Positions 54,553 to 63,493 of a stretch of DNA of 64,000 nt are shown piece by piece. The first letter of the stretch is position 1. Every line of letters starts with the position of its first letter. The notes under the pieces are model-generated. The model was not told where the DNA came from. It worked only from the letters and a program-made list of their open reading frames with translations, and did no database searches. A program made the translations under genes and the position numbers. Source of the stretch: Chloroflexota bacterium (GTDB lineage: Bacteria; Chloroflexota; Anaerolineae; B4-G1). The stretch covers positions 9,511 to 73,510 of the forward strand of contig JAAEPW010000660.1 of NCBI GenBank assembly GCA_024232355.1, given 5' to 3'.

Positions 54553-56607
54553 ATGCCCAACGAGATCAATGCAGATCAAATCCTAGCGGGCGACCTCAGC
54601 GAAGAGGAAACAAACGCATACTATGCAAAACTGCAAAGTGACGATGAACTCCTTTGCTTTAACGGCATCAACGGTGCAACGGGCACGTATGGCGTGGCGC
54701 CAATGTCGGGAATAGAATTGGCCGCCATCATCAAGGGAGAACCTAAGCCCGACAATCTTGGCGAACTGGAACAAAAGCAAGCGCCAGGAGCTTTTCCTAT
54801 CAAGCCGCCGAACGATGCCACCAGGCTGGATCAAGCAGGCTGGGCCGTGATATTTTCTACTGAAACCAACCCTGCTATCAAAGAGGCTTTGGGCGAGTTG
54901 CTCCAGTTGCGTCAGGAACAAGCAGGCGAACGTTTTAGAGTTTACGAGGGTGCCGACGGCTTCCAACCCGGCGAAATCAAAGACCAGTTCTTCAAGCGGC
55001 ACAAAGTCGGTGGCGGTCCGGCTGACCCCGAACAGATGCCCTACTATGTCCTCATCGTCGGAAGCCCAGAGGAGATCCCCTATGAATTCCAATACCAACT
55101 CGACGTGATGCGCGGCGTGGGGCGAATCCACTTTGACACGTTAGACGATTACGCCAGCTATGCCCGCAGCGTCAAGTTGGCGGAAACAGGCCAGGTCAAG
55201 CTCCCCCGGCGAGCTGGATTTTTCGGCGTAGCGAACCCGGACGACAAAGCCACGCAACTCAGCTCCAAGTACCTGATCTCGCCACTGTATCACAATCTCC
55301 TCAAGCAGCAGCCGTTCGTCCGTTGGATAGAGGAAGGCGACGTCCGTAGAAAATCACAGTTGGAGTGGCAATTTGAGTCGTTCCTCGCGGAACATGCGAC
55401 CAAGGCGCAGCTTGGTCAACTGTTGGGCGGCGATCAAACGCCCGCGTTGCTGTTCACAGCCAGCCACGGTATGGAGTTTCCGATGGGTGATTCCCGGCAA
55501 ATCCCCCACCAGGGCGCGTTGTTATGCCAGGATTGGTCTGGCCCGAGGGAGTGGCAGGGGCCGATCAGCCAGGACCTCTACTTTTCCGGTGATGACATTA
55601 CCAGTGATGCCAACCTTTTGGGTCTCATTGCTTTTAACTTTGCTTGCTTTGGCGCTGGAACTCCGCGGCTGGATCAATTTTCCAAGCAGGCACAAGAGGC
55701 GCAGCGCCAAGTCATCGCGCCGCACAACTTTGTCGGCGGCTTGCCCAAGCGTCTGTTGAGCAAGGGGGCGTTGGCCGTGGTCGGGCACGTCGAACGGGCT
55801 TGGGGCTATTCATTCCTGGCCCCAGGGGTAGGCGCTCAAACAGGGACCTTTGAAAGCACACTACTGCAACTGTTCAGTGGTGATCCTGTAGGATGGGCCA
55901 CAGAAAGTATCAATATGCGCTACGCCGACCTAGCCACCGCTCTCACCACCGTTCTGGAAGAACTTGACTATGACCCCAACTATATCAACCCCTACGACCT
56001 GGCACAAAAATGGACCGAGCACAACGATTCCCGTGGCTATGTGGTCATTGGCGACCCGGCGGTGCGGATTCCGTTTGCGTCGCCCGATGAAACACCAGGA
56101 GAAGAACGCCCGGACCTGGGCACGATCTCAGTGCCTAAAGGGACTCTGGTCGAGCCAGAAGAAAAAGTCGCGGCGCAAGCTGCTCCCCCTCCCCCACCAG
56201 AACCATTGGATGATGTGCCGGTAGACGCAGCGAGTTTTGCAGAATCTTTTGGCTTGCGCGACCAATTCGACGATCTGAAAGGTTCGGTCAAGAGATTCAC
56301 CGATCAACTCGCCACCGCCCTCAAGGACGCTGCCGAGGACATTATGACGCTAGAGGTAAAAACCTACGCTGTCGAAGACCTGGAGGCAGTGGCTGAAGGG
56401 GATAACAGTCAGGCCAAACTGCGCGCGTTCACCCGCATCGAGTTTGATGGCGATATGGAGGTCTTTGTCCCGGTAGGAACAAGCAAGGCGAACAGAGAAC
56501 TGCGGCAAATCCACCTGGATATGGTTCGAGAGGCGCAGGCGAACCGGGCACAGTTCCTGACCGCAATGGCCGAAATGGCCACTAATCTGCTCAAGAGCTT
56601 GAAGTAA
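54553..56607 (+). CDS. Caspase-fold (C25/CHAT-like) cysteine protease with C-terminal accessory domain
   Basis: A 684-residue paralogue of the gene at 52824. About 30 extra residues precede the tag LLCFNGINGATGTYG. GAFPIKPPND and LDQAGWAVIF open the core. Catalytic His305 lies in ASHGMEF, Cys365 in FACFGAGTP. A Pro-rich linker (APPPPPEPLDD, about 540-550) joins a C-terminal domain of roughly 130 residues (LEVKTYAVEDLEAV, LRAFTRIEFDGDMEVFVPVG). That domain is clearly related to the stand-alone protein at 57408. A GGGGGAAA stretch precedes the ATG. The stop is two bases before the next gene, so the two are coupled. Confidence 0.83.
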   Translation: MPNEINADQILAGDLSEEETNAYYAKLQSDDELLCFNGINGATGTYGVAPMSGIELAAIIKGEPKPDNLGELEQKQAPGAFPIKPPNDATRLDQAGWAVIFSTETNPAIKEALGELLQLRQEQAGERFRVYEGADGFQPGEIKDQFFKRHKVGGGPADPEQMPYYVLIVGSPEEIPYEFQYQLDVMRGVGRIHFDTLDDYASYARSVKLAETGQVKLPRRAGFFGVANPDDKATQLSSKYLISPLYHNLLKQQPFVRWIEEGDVRRKSQLEWQFESFLAEHATKAQLGQLLGGDQTPALLFTASHGMEFPMGDSRQIPHQGALLCQDWSGPREWQGPISQDLYFSGDDITSDANLLGLIAFNFACFGAGTPRLDQFSKQAQEAQRQVIAPHNFVGGLPKRLLSKGALAVVGHVERAWGYSFLAPGVGAQTGTFESTLLQLFSGDPVGWATESINMRYADLATALTTVLEELDYDPNYINPYDLAQKWTEHNDSRGYVVIGDPAVRIPFASPDETPGEERPDLGTISVPKGTLVEPEEKVAAQAAPPPPPEPLDDVPVDAASFAESFGLRDQFDDLKGSVKRFTDQLATALKDAAEDIMTLEVKTYAVEDLEAVAEGDNSQAKLRAFTRIEFDGDMEVFVPVGTSKANRELRQIHLDMVREAQANRAQFLTAMAEMATNLLKSLK

Positions 56608-56609
56608 CG

Positions 56610-57392
56610 ATGAGTGAATACGGTTTTACCCTTTCCGGTGTGGGGTTGCCAGAGGGCGAGGATCCTTTGGGGCTTTGGAGCGTGCCGCCGGACGACATAG
56701 TCTCATTCAGCGCCGGAGCCGCCGTGCCCCCAGAGGAACCAACCTGGCGCATCGAGCTACCTGAATCGCCGGAAGAAGCGCAGGCGATCTTGGCAGGCCA
56801 GATCCAAGCATCGGAATTGGCAAATAAAGATTTGGCCAGCGTCAACCGGGATCTGACGCACATTGGCCGGACAGAGGCAGTTTCATTTAGCACGGCGGAC
56901 CCGCTTTTGGCGCAGAAAACCGAGCTGTTGGGAACACTGGATGCGTTCCAATCGCCGGTCTCCTATGGCCTCTTTAGTCGCAAGGACAAAAAGAAAGAAA
57001 GCCAAGATCAAGAAAGCTACCAACAATGGTTAGCTTTTGTAGAACGAGTCCAAAGAACAGTCGCCAACTATGCCCGGATCGAGACAGCGATGGCCGGTCA
57101 AGACGTCGGTTGGACGGCTGTCGGTTGGACGGGAAATTTTACCACGACGTGGGAAGCCGACGTCACCCGTGGAATGATGCGCACGCACCGGCAATCCGTG
57201 CACCTGGCATTGGGCGCGCGGATCGCATTGATCCGTATCGTGTCCGTCGTTGCAACCGGGGCAACCGGTCTGGCAGTCAAAGCGTCTATTCCCGGCGGTC
57301 AGGTGTTGTTGTTACCCGCAATCTGGAAATTTGTGCGGGATGTATTGGCAGAGCTGCGACAATCGTGGCCCAAGCTTACACATTTAGGTTAA
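56610..57392 (+). CDS. Hypothetical protein with hydrophobic C-terminal region; candidate effector or substrate
   Basis: A 260-residue protein I do not recognise. It opens with GFTLSGVGLPEGEDPLGLW, a Pro/Glu-rich stretch and polar helices. A Lys-rich hinge (SRKDKKKESQDQ, about 123-134) follows, then a Trp/Thr/Gly-rich patch (VGWTAVGWTGNFTTTW). Residues about 200-245 are largely hydrophobic (ALGARIALIRIVSVVATGATGLAV, then VLLLPAIWKFV in the sequence, not one uninterrupted helix). It starts two bases after the protease stop and ends 15 bases before the small domain protein. The arrangement suggests a protease partner, possibly membrane-active; this is inference only. Confidence 0.6.
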   Translation: MSEYGFTLSGVGLPEGEDPLGLWSVPPDDIVSFSAGAAVPPEEPTWRIELPESPEEAQAILAGQIQASELANKDLASVNRDLTHIGRTEAVSFSTADPLLAQKTELLGTLDAFQSPVSYGLFSRKDKKKESQDQESYQQWLAFVERVQRTVANYARIETAMAGQDVGWTAVGWTGNFTTTWEADVTRGMMRTHRQSVHLALGARIALIRIVSVVATGATGLAVKASIPGGQVLLLPAIWKFVRDVLAELRQSWPKLTHLG

Positions 57393-57407
57393 TGGAGGTT
57401 TTTAGAA

Positions 57408-57797
57408 ATGGCAAATTTACAAGAGTCCGTAAAAAAGTTCGCTAGTGATCTGGGAGACAAGGTAGAAAGCTTTATCAGTGATGTATCCGAGCTAGAGGTG
57501 CGCACCTACACCACGCCCGCCGATCAGGCCGAGACCTTTGTCAAGGGGCAGGCCGACTTTGCCCAGATTCTGACCGAAGGAAAGGCTTCGTTACGCGCCT
57601 ACACCAGTGTCGCTTTCGATGGCGACACAACTGTTTGGGTGCCAACCGATCCCTCGGGACAGGTCGACAAGTCGATGTGGAACTTGCACCAAGTCATTGT
57701 AGAGCAGGCGATGACTAACCGCACAAACATGATCGAAGCTGTGGGAAAAGCGGCCACGGCGGCCCTCGATGCGTTGAGCGCGACCAGCGGGGAGTAA
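57408..57797 (+). CDS. Small protein equal to the C-terminal domain of the upstream protease
   Basis: A 129-residue protein aligned by eye over its whole length with residues about 555-684 of the protease at 54553. Shared points are LEVRTY/LEVKTY, SLRAYTSVAFDGDTTVWVP against KLRAFTRIEFDGDMEVFVP, and LHQVIVEQAMTNRTNMIEA against IHLDMVREAQANRAQFLTA. It is probably alpha-helical at both ends with a strand pair in the middle. An AATGGAGG site precedes the ATG. As a free copy of a protease domain it could be an adaptor, oligomerisation partner or inhibitor. The function is unknown. Confidence 0.75.
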   Translation: MANLQESVKKFASDLGDKVESFISDVSELEVRTYTTPADQAETFVKGQADFAQILTEGKASLRAYTSVAFDGDTTVWVPTDPSGQVDKSMWNLHQVIVEQAMTNRTNMIEAVGKAATAALDALSATSGE

Positions 57798-57798
57798 T

Positions 57799-57848
57799 CC
57801 CCAACCAAAATCTGCTTGGGGTAAATAGGGCGGCTGTAAAAGCCGCCC
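57799..57848. terminator. Two hairpins between convergent genes, likely bidirectional terminator
   Basis: CCCCAA/TTGGGG (57799-57804 and 57816-57821) and the perfect GGGCGGCT/AGCCGCCC (57828-57835 and 57841-57848, loop GTAAA) lie between the plus-strand cluster and the minus-strand lipoprotein genes. No T run is present on either side. Confidence 0.5.
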
Positions 57849-57928
57849 ACCCGTTATCTGTGCCACCTTCCGGCATCGTATCACATTGATGATATAGTGC
57901 GGGGTGCATTGCCGCCGGCGTTGCAAGC

Positions 57929-59245
57929 TCAGGGGGTCTCGTTCAACCATACCTCGTTGGGCAACTCGCCGCCGCTATCCCGTCCCAGTTCGCCGTGCAC
58001 GACGAAAGCGTCGAGGTCGCCATCGCCGTCCAGGTCTCCCAAACCAACGCCAGAGCTAAAGAGGTCGCTTAGGGGAAAGTCGCTATCAGTGAACTGTCCA
58101 GGTGTTCCCCCTTGAAGGCCGCCATCGTTCACCCATATCTTGTCCTCGGAACCAGTCCAATCCCCAACAGCCAGATATATGTCCAGATCACCGTCGCCAT
58201 CGAGATCCCCCAATGCGACAGTATCACCAGCTAAACTGCGCAGACTCTGTTCACTCTCGTGAAAAACTCCGGGGGTTCCACCTTGAACGCCACCATCGTT
58301 GAACCATATCTGATTAGGAGCACCCGACATGAACGCGTCGAGATCGCCGTCACCATCCATATCACCTAGAATCATACCGTGGATATGGGTATAGCTGGGA
58401 GTCAGGGCTTGGCTGCTGTCCGTAAAGACCCCGGTACCGTCGTTTAGCCACACCATACCGGGTTCATTCCAGCCGACCGTGAGCGCGTCGAGGTCTCCAT
58501 CGCCGTCCACGTCATCAAAGTCAACAGCCGCGGTGTACGCTTTCCCCAAGCGCTGACCAGTGTCGGTAAAAGCGCCGTCTCCACCATTCAACCACACGAT
58601 GTTGGCCTTGTCCATCGCTATCAAAGCGTCCAGGTTGCCGTCGCCGTCCAAGTCCCCCAATGCGACATCCCAACCGCCCGCATCGCCCAGGCTCTGCCCA
58701 GTGTCAACAAAAATGCCATCTCCGTCGTTCAACCACACCTTGCCAGCATCATCCCAGCTTACGATAAAAGCGTCCAAATCACCGTCACCATCCAGATCCT
58801 CCAAGCTCACGCCCATACCATAGCCCATGTTCTGCTCGCCAACCGTAAAAGTACCAATCGTTCCCCCCTGAACACCACCGTCATTGAACCAAACCACACT
58901 CTGATCCTTACCTAGCATACCGTTCACAACGAAAGCATCCAGGTCCCCATCGCCGTCTAAATCACCCAACGATACATCGCAACTGCGCCCCTCACCCAAA
59001 CGCTGACCGCTATCCACAAAGGATAAAGGTCCAGCGGTTGTTTCTGGCGTCGGCGCGGATGTCGGATCTGCCACAGCCGTTGTTGGCTCTGGCGTGGCTG
59101 TCACCTCGACAACGTTAACCTGAGGTATAGCCGTTACCTCCACCTCGACGACTTGAACTTGGGAACACCCAACCGACCATATAGCAGCAAACAATAATAT
59201 AGCGAGAGCAAAAACATTCCTCAGCAGTAATTCTGGTTGATACAT
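57929..59245 (-). CDS. Lipoprotein with seven FG-GAP/VCBS-type repeats (beta-propeller)
   Basis: A 438-residue exported protein. A hydrophobic signal ends in SVGC, a lipobox, so it is probably a lipoprotein. A Thr/Val/Pro-rich linker follows. Seven repeats of about 50 residues each carry a calcium-binding loop DLDGDGDLDAF or close variants, as in integrin-type seven-bladed propellers. The start at 59245 is chosen for the GAGG site; the ATG at 59266 would overlap the upstream stop by eight bases. It is a paralogue of the next gene. Such propellers usually bind surface or extracellular ligands. Confidence 0.85.
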   Translation of the reverse strand: MYQPELLLRNVFALAILLFAAIWSVGCSQVQVVEVEVTAIPQVNVVEVTATPEPTTAVADPTSAPTPETTAGPLSFVDSGQRLGEGRSCDVSLGDLDGDGDLDAFVVNGMLGKDQSVVWFNDGGVQGGTIGTFTVGEQNMGYGMGVSLEDLDGDGDLDAFIVSWDDAGKVWLNDGDGIFVDTGQSLGDAGGWDVALGDLDGDGNLDALIAMDKANIVWLNGGDGAFTDTGQRLGKAYTAAVDFDDVDGDGDLDALTVGWNEPGMVWLNDGTGVFTDSSQALTPSYTHIHGMILGDMDGDGDLDAFMSGAPNQIWFNDGGVQGGTPGVFHESEQSLRSLAGDTVALGDLDGDGDLDIYLAVGDWTGSEDKIWVNDGGLQGGTPGQFTDSDFPLSDLFSSGVGLGDLDGDGDLDAFVVHGELGRDSGGELPNEVWLNETP

Positions 59246-59258
59246 TACCGTCCTCAAA

Positions 59259-60500
59259 TTATTCATTACTATTTGACTCATTCGATGGTTCATTGAACCA
59301 TACGTGATTCGGCCCACCACCAAAATCGGGGACGAAAACGTCGAGATCTCCATCGCTATCCAAATCACCTAATGCGAGCCGACTGGTAGTGGTGTTACCA
59401 CCAGTATACAAATCAGTGTTGATAAAGTAACCTGTTCCGTCATTCAACCACACTTGATCTGGAGACCCAAAATTGGTGATGAACAGGTCTGGATAGCCGT
59501 TTCCATCCAAATCGCCTGACGCAACAGACGCCCACTGGGTCAAAGCTAGTTCTTGGCCGCTGTCGGTGAATTGGCCAAGCGTTCCACCTTGAACGCCGCC
59601 ATCGTTCATAAACACGTGCGTCGGGTGGCTGCCATCGTCGTCGCCGTTGGGGATCACGGCATCCAAATCACCGTCCGCGTCGAGGTCGCTCAACATCACC
59701 CTCCCGTACAAAACATCATCGTCACTCGCCTGCCAGTACACGACAAAGTTGCCATCGCCATCATTCAACAACACCTCGTAACCAACCCCCATTTGTTTGG
59801 CAAACACGTCCACGTCGCCATCCAAATCGAGATCGCCCAACACGGAAAGCTCTGGAAACGTCTTGCCCGAGTCCGTAAAAAAGCCCGAGCCATCGTTCAA
59901 ATATATCTTGTCTGGCGCCTGATAATAGACCACAAAAGCATCCAGGTCGCCGTCTCCATCCACGTCGTGCAATCTGACGGCGTTTCCACTCTGTGTATAG
60001 TCTCCCAAATCCTGGTCGGTATTCTGAAAATCCCCAGGCGTCCCACCTTGAACGCCACCGTCATTCAAGTAGATGGCGCTGCGGTGTTCGTAACTTGCAC
60101 AGGTAATAAACAGATCAAGATCACCATCGCCATCCAAATCCTCCATTCCGACGCCGTGCCCCTCTTCTGTCAGTAATTGGCCCGAGTCCTCAAAATGTCC
60201 CGAACCATCGTTGAGCCACACCTTGGAATGATTGGTTCCCATATTGGAAAAGACAGCATCCAAATCCCCGTCATCGTCCAGGTCACCCAACTCGATCTGA
60301 AAAGTGCGTGCAGGTCTAAAGGACTGTTCGCTCCGCGTCAAAGACACTGGGAGAATTGGTATGGATGTCGCCGTTGGTTCAAGTGTGGGCGCGATGGTTG
60401 CAGAAGGAACAACCGTCGGTGACACAGGCGCGATCTCTGGGCCACACGCGCCCATAAACAGCAACAAGAGCAAAAAACATATCAGATATTGTGGTTTCAT
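59259..60500 (-). CDS. Lipoprotein with seven FG-GAP/VCBS-type repeats (paralogue)
   Basis: A 413-residue protein with a short signal peptide ending LFMGAC (lipobox) and a Thr/Pro-rich linker. Seven repeats follow with Ca-loop variants DLDDDGDLD, DLDGDGDLD, DVDGDGDLD, DLDLDGDVD, DLDADGDLD, DLDGNGYPD and DLDSDGDLD. Its tandem paralogue lies directly downstream, probably the result of local duplication. It follows the metallopeptidase gene by three bases and is co-transcribed with it. Confidence 0.87.
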   Translation of the reverse strand: MKPQYLICFLLLLLFMGACGPEIAPVSPTVVPSATIAPTLEPTATSIPILPVSLTRSEQSFRPARTFQIELGDLDDDGDLDAVFSNMGTNHSKVWLNDGSGHFEDSGQLLTEEGHGVGMEDLDGDGDLDLFITCASYEHRSAIYLNDGGVQGGTPGDFQNTDQDLGDYTQSGNAVRLHDVDGDGDLDAFVVYYQAPDKIYLNDGSGFFTDSGKTFPELSVLGDLDLDGDVDVFAKQMGVGYEVLLNDGDGNFVVYWQASDDDVLYGRVMLSDLDADGDLDAVIPNGDDDGSHPTHVFMNDGGVQGGTLGQFTDSGQELALTQWASVASGDLDGNGYPDLFITNFGSPDQVWLNDGTGYFINTDLYTGGNTTTSRLALGDLDSDGDLDVFVPDFGGGPNHVWFNEPSNESNSNE

Positions 60501-60503
60501 TTT

Positions 60504-62105
60504 TTAGTACACCCATTCCTCGAACAACACGGTCAAATCACACTCGCAGTGCTGTTCGGCAAGCTGGCGGAACGTCTCGCTCGTGCTGATTCCCCATTGG
60601 TTGGATGTATAGTAATCGCGCAGAAATGCATCAAACGTTTCCTGCCCCATCTCTTTTGCCAACGCAGTGACAAAAATCGGCCCTCGCCCATAGACGATTG
60701 GGCCATATTCGTTTCCTGCATAGGCGTCTGCGGTCAAGCCAATCGGAATCTCGGCCTGGTCCACACCGCTCCAGTAACCGTACCACATATTGCGGCGATA
60801 TTGTTCGCCTCCCGATTCACCGTGCACGTCTAAAAAGTAAAGACCGGTTATATATTGCGTCAATGACTCGTCCACCCACGGTTCGTCCATTTGATCGTTC
60901 CCGACGACGTTGTAAAACCACTGGTGCCCCACCTCGTGCGCCACGGCGACCTCTTGCATATACTGGGATGGTGCTCCCGATATGGTAGCGTCCGGGTCAT
61001 AGGCCCTGAGAGAGATACCCACGATGCCGGGATATTCGATTCCCAGTGCCAGCATTGGCGTACTCAAAACGTCAAATTCGGTGTAGGGATAGACGCCAAG
61101 GCGCGCGTTGAAACTCTCCAATGCATCTGCTGCAACCTGCAAGGCGAATTCCGCTCGTTCCATCCGCTCGGCAAAGGCATAGCTATTGACCGTCGTCTCC
61201 CCCACTGTCGTGCTGACAACCTCGTATTTTTCGCTGGCCGCCAGATAAAAGTCGCGGGTGGGGCCGGCAGCGATGGTCAACACCTGCTCGTCGCCCACTT
61301 GCTCGCGGCTAACCTCGATACCCGCTGCAACGACCGTGAGATCTGCGGGGGCAGTCACATTCACCACATAAAAACTGGCATCAAAGTAGGGCCAATCCCC
61401 GTTAGGGGGCGGAACCTCTACGTTCCAGCCTTCGTCGTCATAGACCGGGATGACGGGGTAGAATGTGTCCAGGACCAACACGTCGTCAAAGTAACCGAAA
61501 AGGCCATAGTTGCCCCCCATATCAAAGGTCACTTGGATCTCAAAGTCCAAGTTGATGACGATCTGTTCACCAGGCGGCAACGCTTGCGGCAGAGGCACGC
61601 GCACGGCACTATCATCAAATTCGTAAATGGGTTGCACCTCTTGACCATCCACCTCGACCGCTGAGACGGTTGCCGTGCCACCAGCTACGTTGGGGAACAG
61701 ACGAAAGTAAACCTCGTCGAGTGGTTCGGCCTCCCGATTGGTATAACGGACCTCCTCGTGACCGTGGAGCTGCACGAAATCGTCGGGAATTTCCAGGTCA
61801 ATGTGGTACACGGTCGCGCCCGGCAGGCGGTCAAGCAGCGATTGCTCGACGTCAATCAATCCTGCCTGAAAGATCGTGCGATCATCCCAGGCTGTATCAA
61901 CCGGCATGGAAGTGTCTGGAGGCAACGTGGGCATATCTTCTTCGGGCGTGGGTATGGGCGGCGCTGGCGTCACCGTCGGCGAAACATCCGTATCGGCTGG
62001 CGGCACTGGCGTTGAGGCTGGCATGGCCGTAGGCTCAGCCCTCCCACAACCGGTCAAAATCAGAATAACTATTGCTGCAATTGTGATACTATTATATCGC
62101 TTCAT
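60504..62105 (-). CDS. M1-family-like zinc metallopeptidase lipoprotein
   Basis: A 533-residue protein. The signal peptide ends LILTGC (lipobox), followed by a Pro/Thr-rich linker of about 50 residues. The catalytic part has VAHEVGHQWFYNVVG and, 18 residues on, WVDESLTQY, giving the HExxH-x18-E zinc site of gluzincins (M1). A YPGIVGIS stretch sits where aminopeptidases have GAMEN, so exopeptidase specificity may differ. The N-terminal barrel-like domain (VYHIDLEIPDDFVQLHGHEEVRYTN) is also M1-like. It is surface-attached and may process extracellular peptides. Confidence 0.9.
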   Translation of the reverse strand: MKRYNSITIAAIVILILTGCGRAEPTAMPASTPVPPADTDVSPTVTPAPPIPTPEEDMPTLPPDTSMPVDTAWDDRTIFQAGLIDVEQSLLDRLPGATVYHIDLEIPDDFVQLHGHEEVRYTNREAEPLDEVYFRLFPNVAGGTATVSAVEVDGQEVQPIYEFDDSAVRVPLPQALPPGEQIVINLDFEIQVTFDMGGNYGLFGYFDDVLVLDTFYPVIPVYDDEGWNVEVPPPNGDWPYFDASFYVVNVTAPADLTVVAAGIEVSREQVGDEQVLTIAAGPTRDFYLAASEKYEVVSTTVGETTVNSYAFAERMERAEFALQVAADALESFNARLGVYPYTEFDVLSTPMLALGIEYPGIVGISLRAYDPDATISGAPSQYMQEVAVAHEVGHQWFYNVVGNDQMDEPWVDESLTQYITGLYFLDVHGESGGEQYRRNMWYGYWSGVDQAEIPIGLTADAYAGNEYGPIVYGRGPIFVTALAKEMGQETFDAFLRDYYTSNQWGISTSETFRQLAEQHCECDLTVLFEEWVY

Positions 62106-62139
62106 TTTTTCCTCTTTTCATCTACTTTTCTTTAGATTG

Positions 62140-63276
62140 CTATTCATCTGCATAACCCAGGCGGAAAACATGTTGCTTGGCATACACCTGTCCCATAACC
62201 ACGGTTACATCAGTAGTATTCAGGCCATACACGATAGACCACTGCGTACCCTCTTGGGACACCTCTGACAAAAGATCTATCGCCCCCAATGCCGTCAACC
62301 GGCCTTGCGCTTCTGTCAGTTGTTCAGTAATGTGGTCGTAACGCCTGCACTGCCCGGCCGCCGATTCACCAGTTGAAGAGACCAAAAAGTTGGTCGCTTG
62401 GTGCCACGCATTCTGGTTAGTAATAAGAATTATCTCACCTTGATAGAATTCGACCAATACTGAACGCCCCGACGGGTCAGCAACCAGATAATGCAGGGGC
62501 GGGCCGCCTTCCATATCGATGTTATAGTTCTGCAAAATGGCGACTGCCTCGTCTGTGTCTCTGGCGTGATCCAGTACCTCCCGCATCACACCTAACGAAC
62601 CAATAGTCTCTTTGTCAGGATCAGGGGGAACGTGCCCCGGTGATACAGCTGCCATACCAATCACCAGACCGTGCTCGTTCATCCCATCAAAGGGCCAAAA
62701 GGGCGCATCTAAAAGTGGACGACGATCCTCAAGGGGTAGATCAGTCAACATGTCCACCTTATACTCTCCGACCAAGTATCCAATGTCTACCATCGAGACC
62801 GAAGCGTAACCATCAGGCGGGTCGGTAAAGAGAAGTAACGCTGGGCTGTATTGCCAATCAAAGTTGCGACCATAGAGCATATTGTCCGCATCGCCCAGGG
62901 CAGCAAAGAGCGAACAAGCCCAGGCCGGGGTCGAAAAGGTGAGTTTGGTACGAGCACTTTCGATAGCCGCTCTGGACCGATCATAGTCGCCATAGTAGTG
63001 CATCGTGTACAGAGGATAATCATCCACCTGCTCCAGACTGTTGAGCGTGGCAGCTTCCTTTTCAGGTTCGCTCAAGGCCGGTGCTTTGGGTGGCGATCCC
63101 TCTGAAGCGACAGCAACAGGCGTATCCACCAGCGATACAGGCGTATGAGTGGGATATGGTGTGTTGTTCGATGAGGTATCTAGCCTCTCGGGTTCAATTC
63201 TCCCACAACTGAGGATTAGGGCCAAGGCAATCATCGCTACAATGATGATTTTGTGTGTCTTGTCAAAAGTAAACAT
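62140..63276 (-). CDS. Choloylglycine hydrolase/linear amide C-N hydrolase-like Ntn hydrolase, lipoprotein
   Basis: A 378-residue protein with a signal ending LALILSC (lipobox) and a Pro/Thr linker. The segment WACSLFAAL and LYGRNFDWQYSPALLLF, then FDGMNEHGLVIGMAAV, fits the penicillin V acylase/choloylglycine hydrolase (C59) and related C45 Ntn fold, with the Cys of WACS as likely nucleophile and RNFDW as binding motif. The start at 63276 follows GGGAGGTG. It would cleave an amide outside the cell, for example an acyl-homoserine lactone or peptide, but the substrate is unknown. It is first in the minus-strand lipoprotein operon. Confidence 0.82.
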   Translation of the reverse strand: MFTFDKTHKIIIVAMIALALILSCGRIEPERLDTSSNNTPYPTHTPVSLVDTPVAVASEGSPPKAPALSEPEKEAATLNSLEQVDDYPLYTMHYYGDYDRSRAAIESARTKLTFSTPAWACSLFAALGDADNMLYGRNFDWQYSPALLLFTDPPDGYASVSMVDIGYLVGEYKVDMLTDLPLEDRRPLLDAPFWPFDGMNEHGLVIGMAAVSPGHVPPDPDKETIGSLGVMREVLDHARDTDEAVAILQNYNIDMEGGPPLHYLVADPSGRSVLVEFYQGEIILITNQNAWHQATNFLVSSTGESAAGQCRRYDHITEQLTEAQGRLTALGAIDLLSEVSQEGTQWSIVYGLNTTDVTVVMGQVYAKQHVFRLGYADE

Positions 63277-63493
63277 CTCTACACCTCCCTGGAAAGACAA
63301 TGTTTCTTGGTCTGGTCAACACGACACTTTCCTTTGTTACTACACATGCCCTACCCCACAGGTTCATATTTGGTGTGTTTACAGGTTTGATTAATTTGAC
63401 GAATGACCGCCCTCCATACAGCGTGTGATAATGGGACAAGAATCAAATGACAGTGTTCGATCAAAGTAGCTACAAGGCACTGGGGAGGCCAAG

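Noticed and set aside
56610..57392. Bacterial gasdermin
   Set aside because: No N-terminal lipidated Cys context or recognisable gasdermin sequence pattern was seen; only the protease neighbourhood and hydrophobic tail are suggestive.
57950..60320. Repeated DNA motif on the minus strand
   Set aside because: It is explained by the DxDGDxxLD calcium loops of the FG-GAP proteins.
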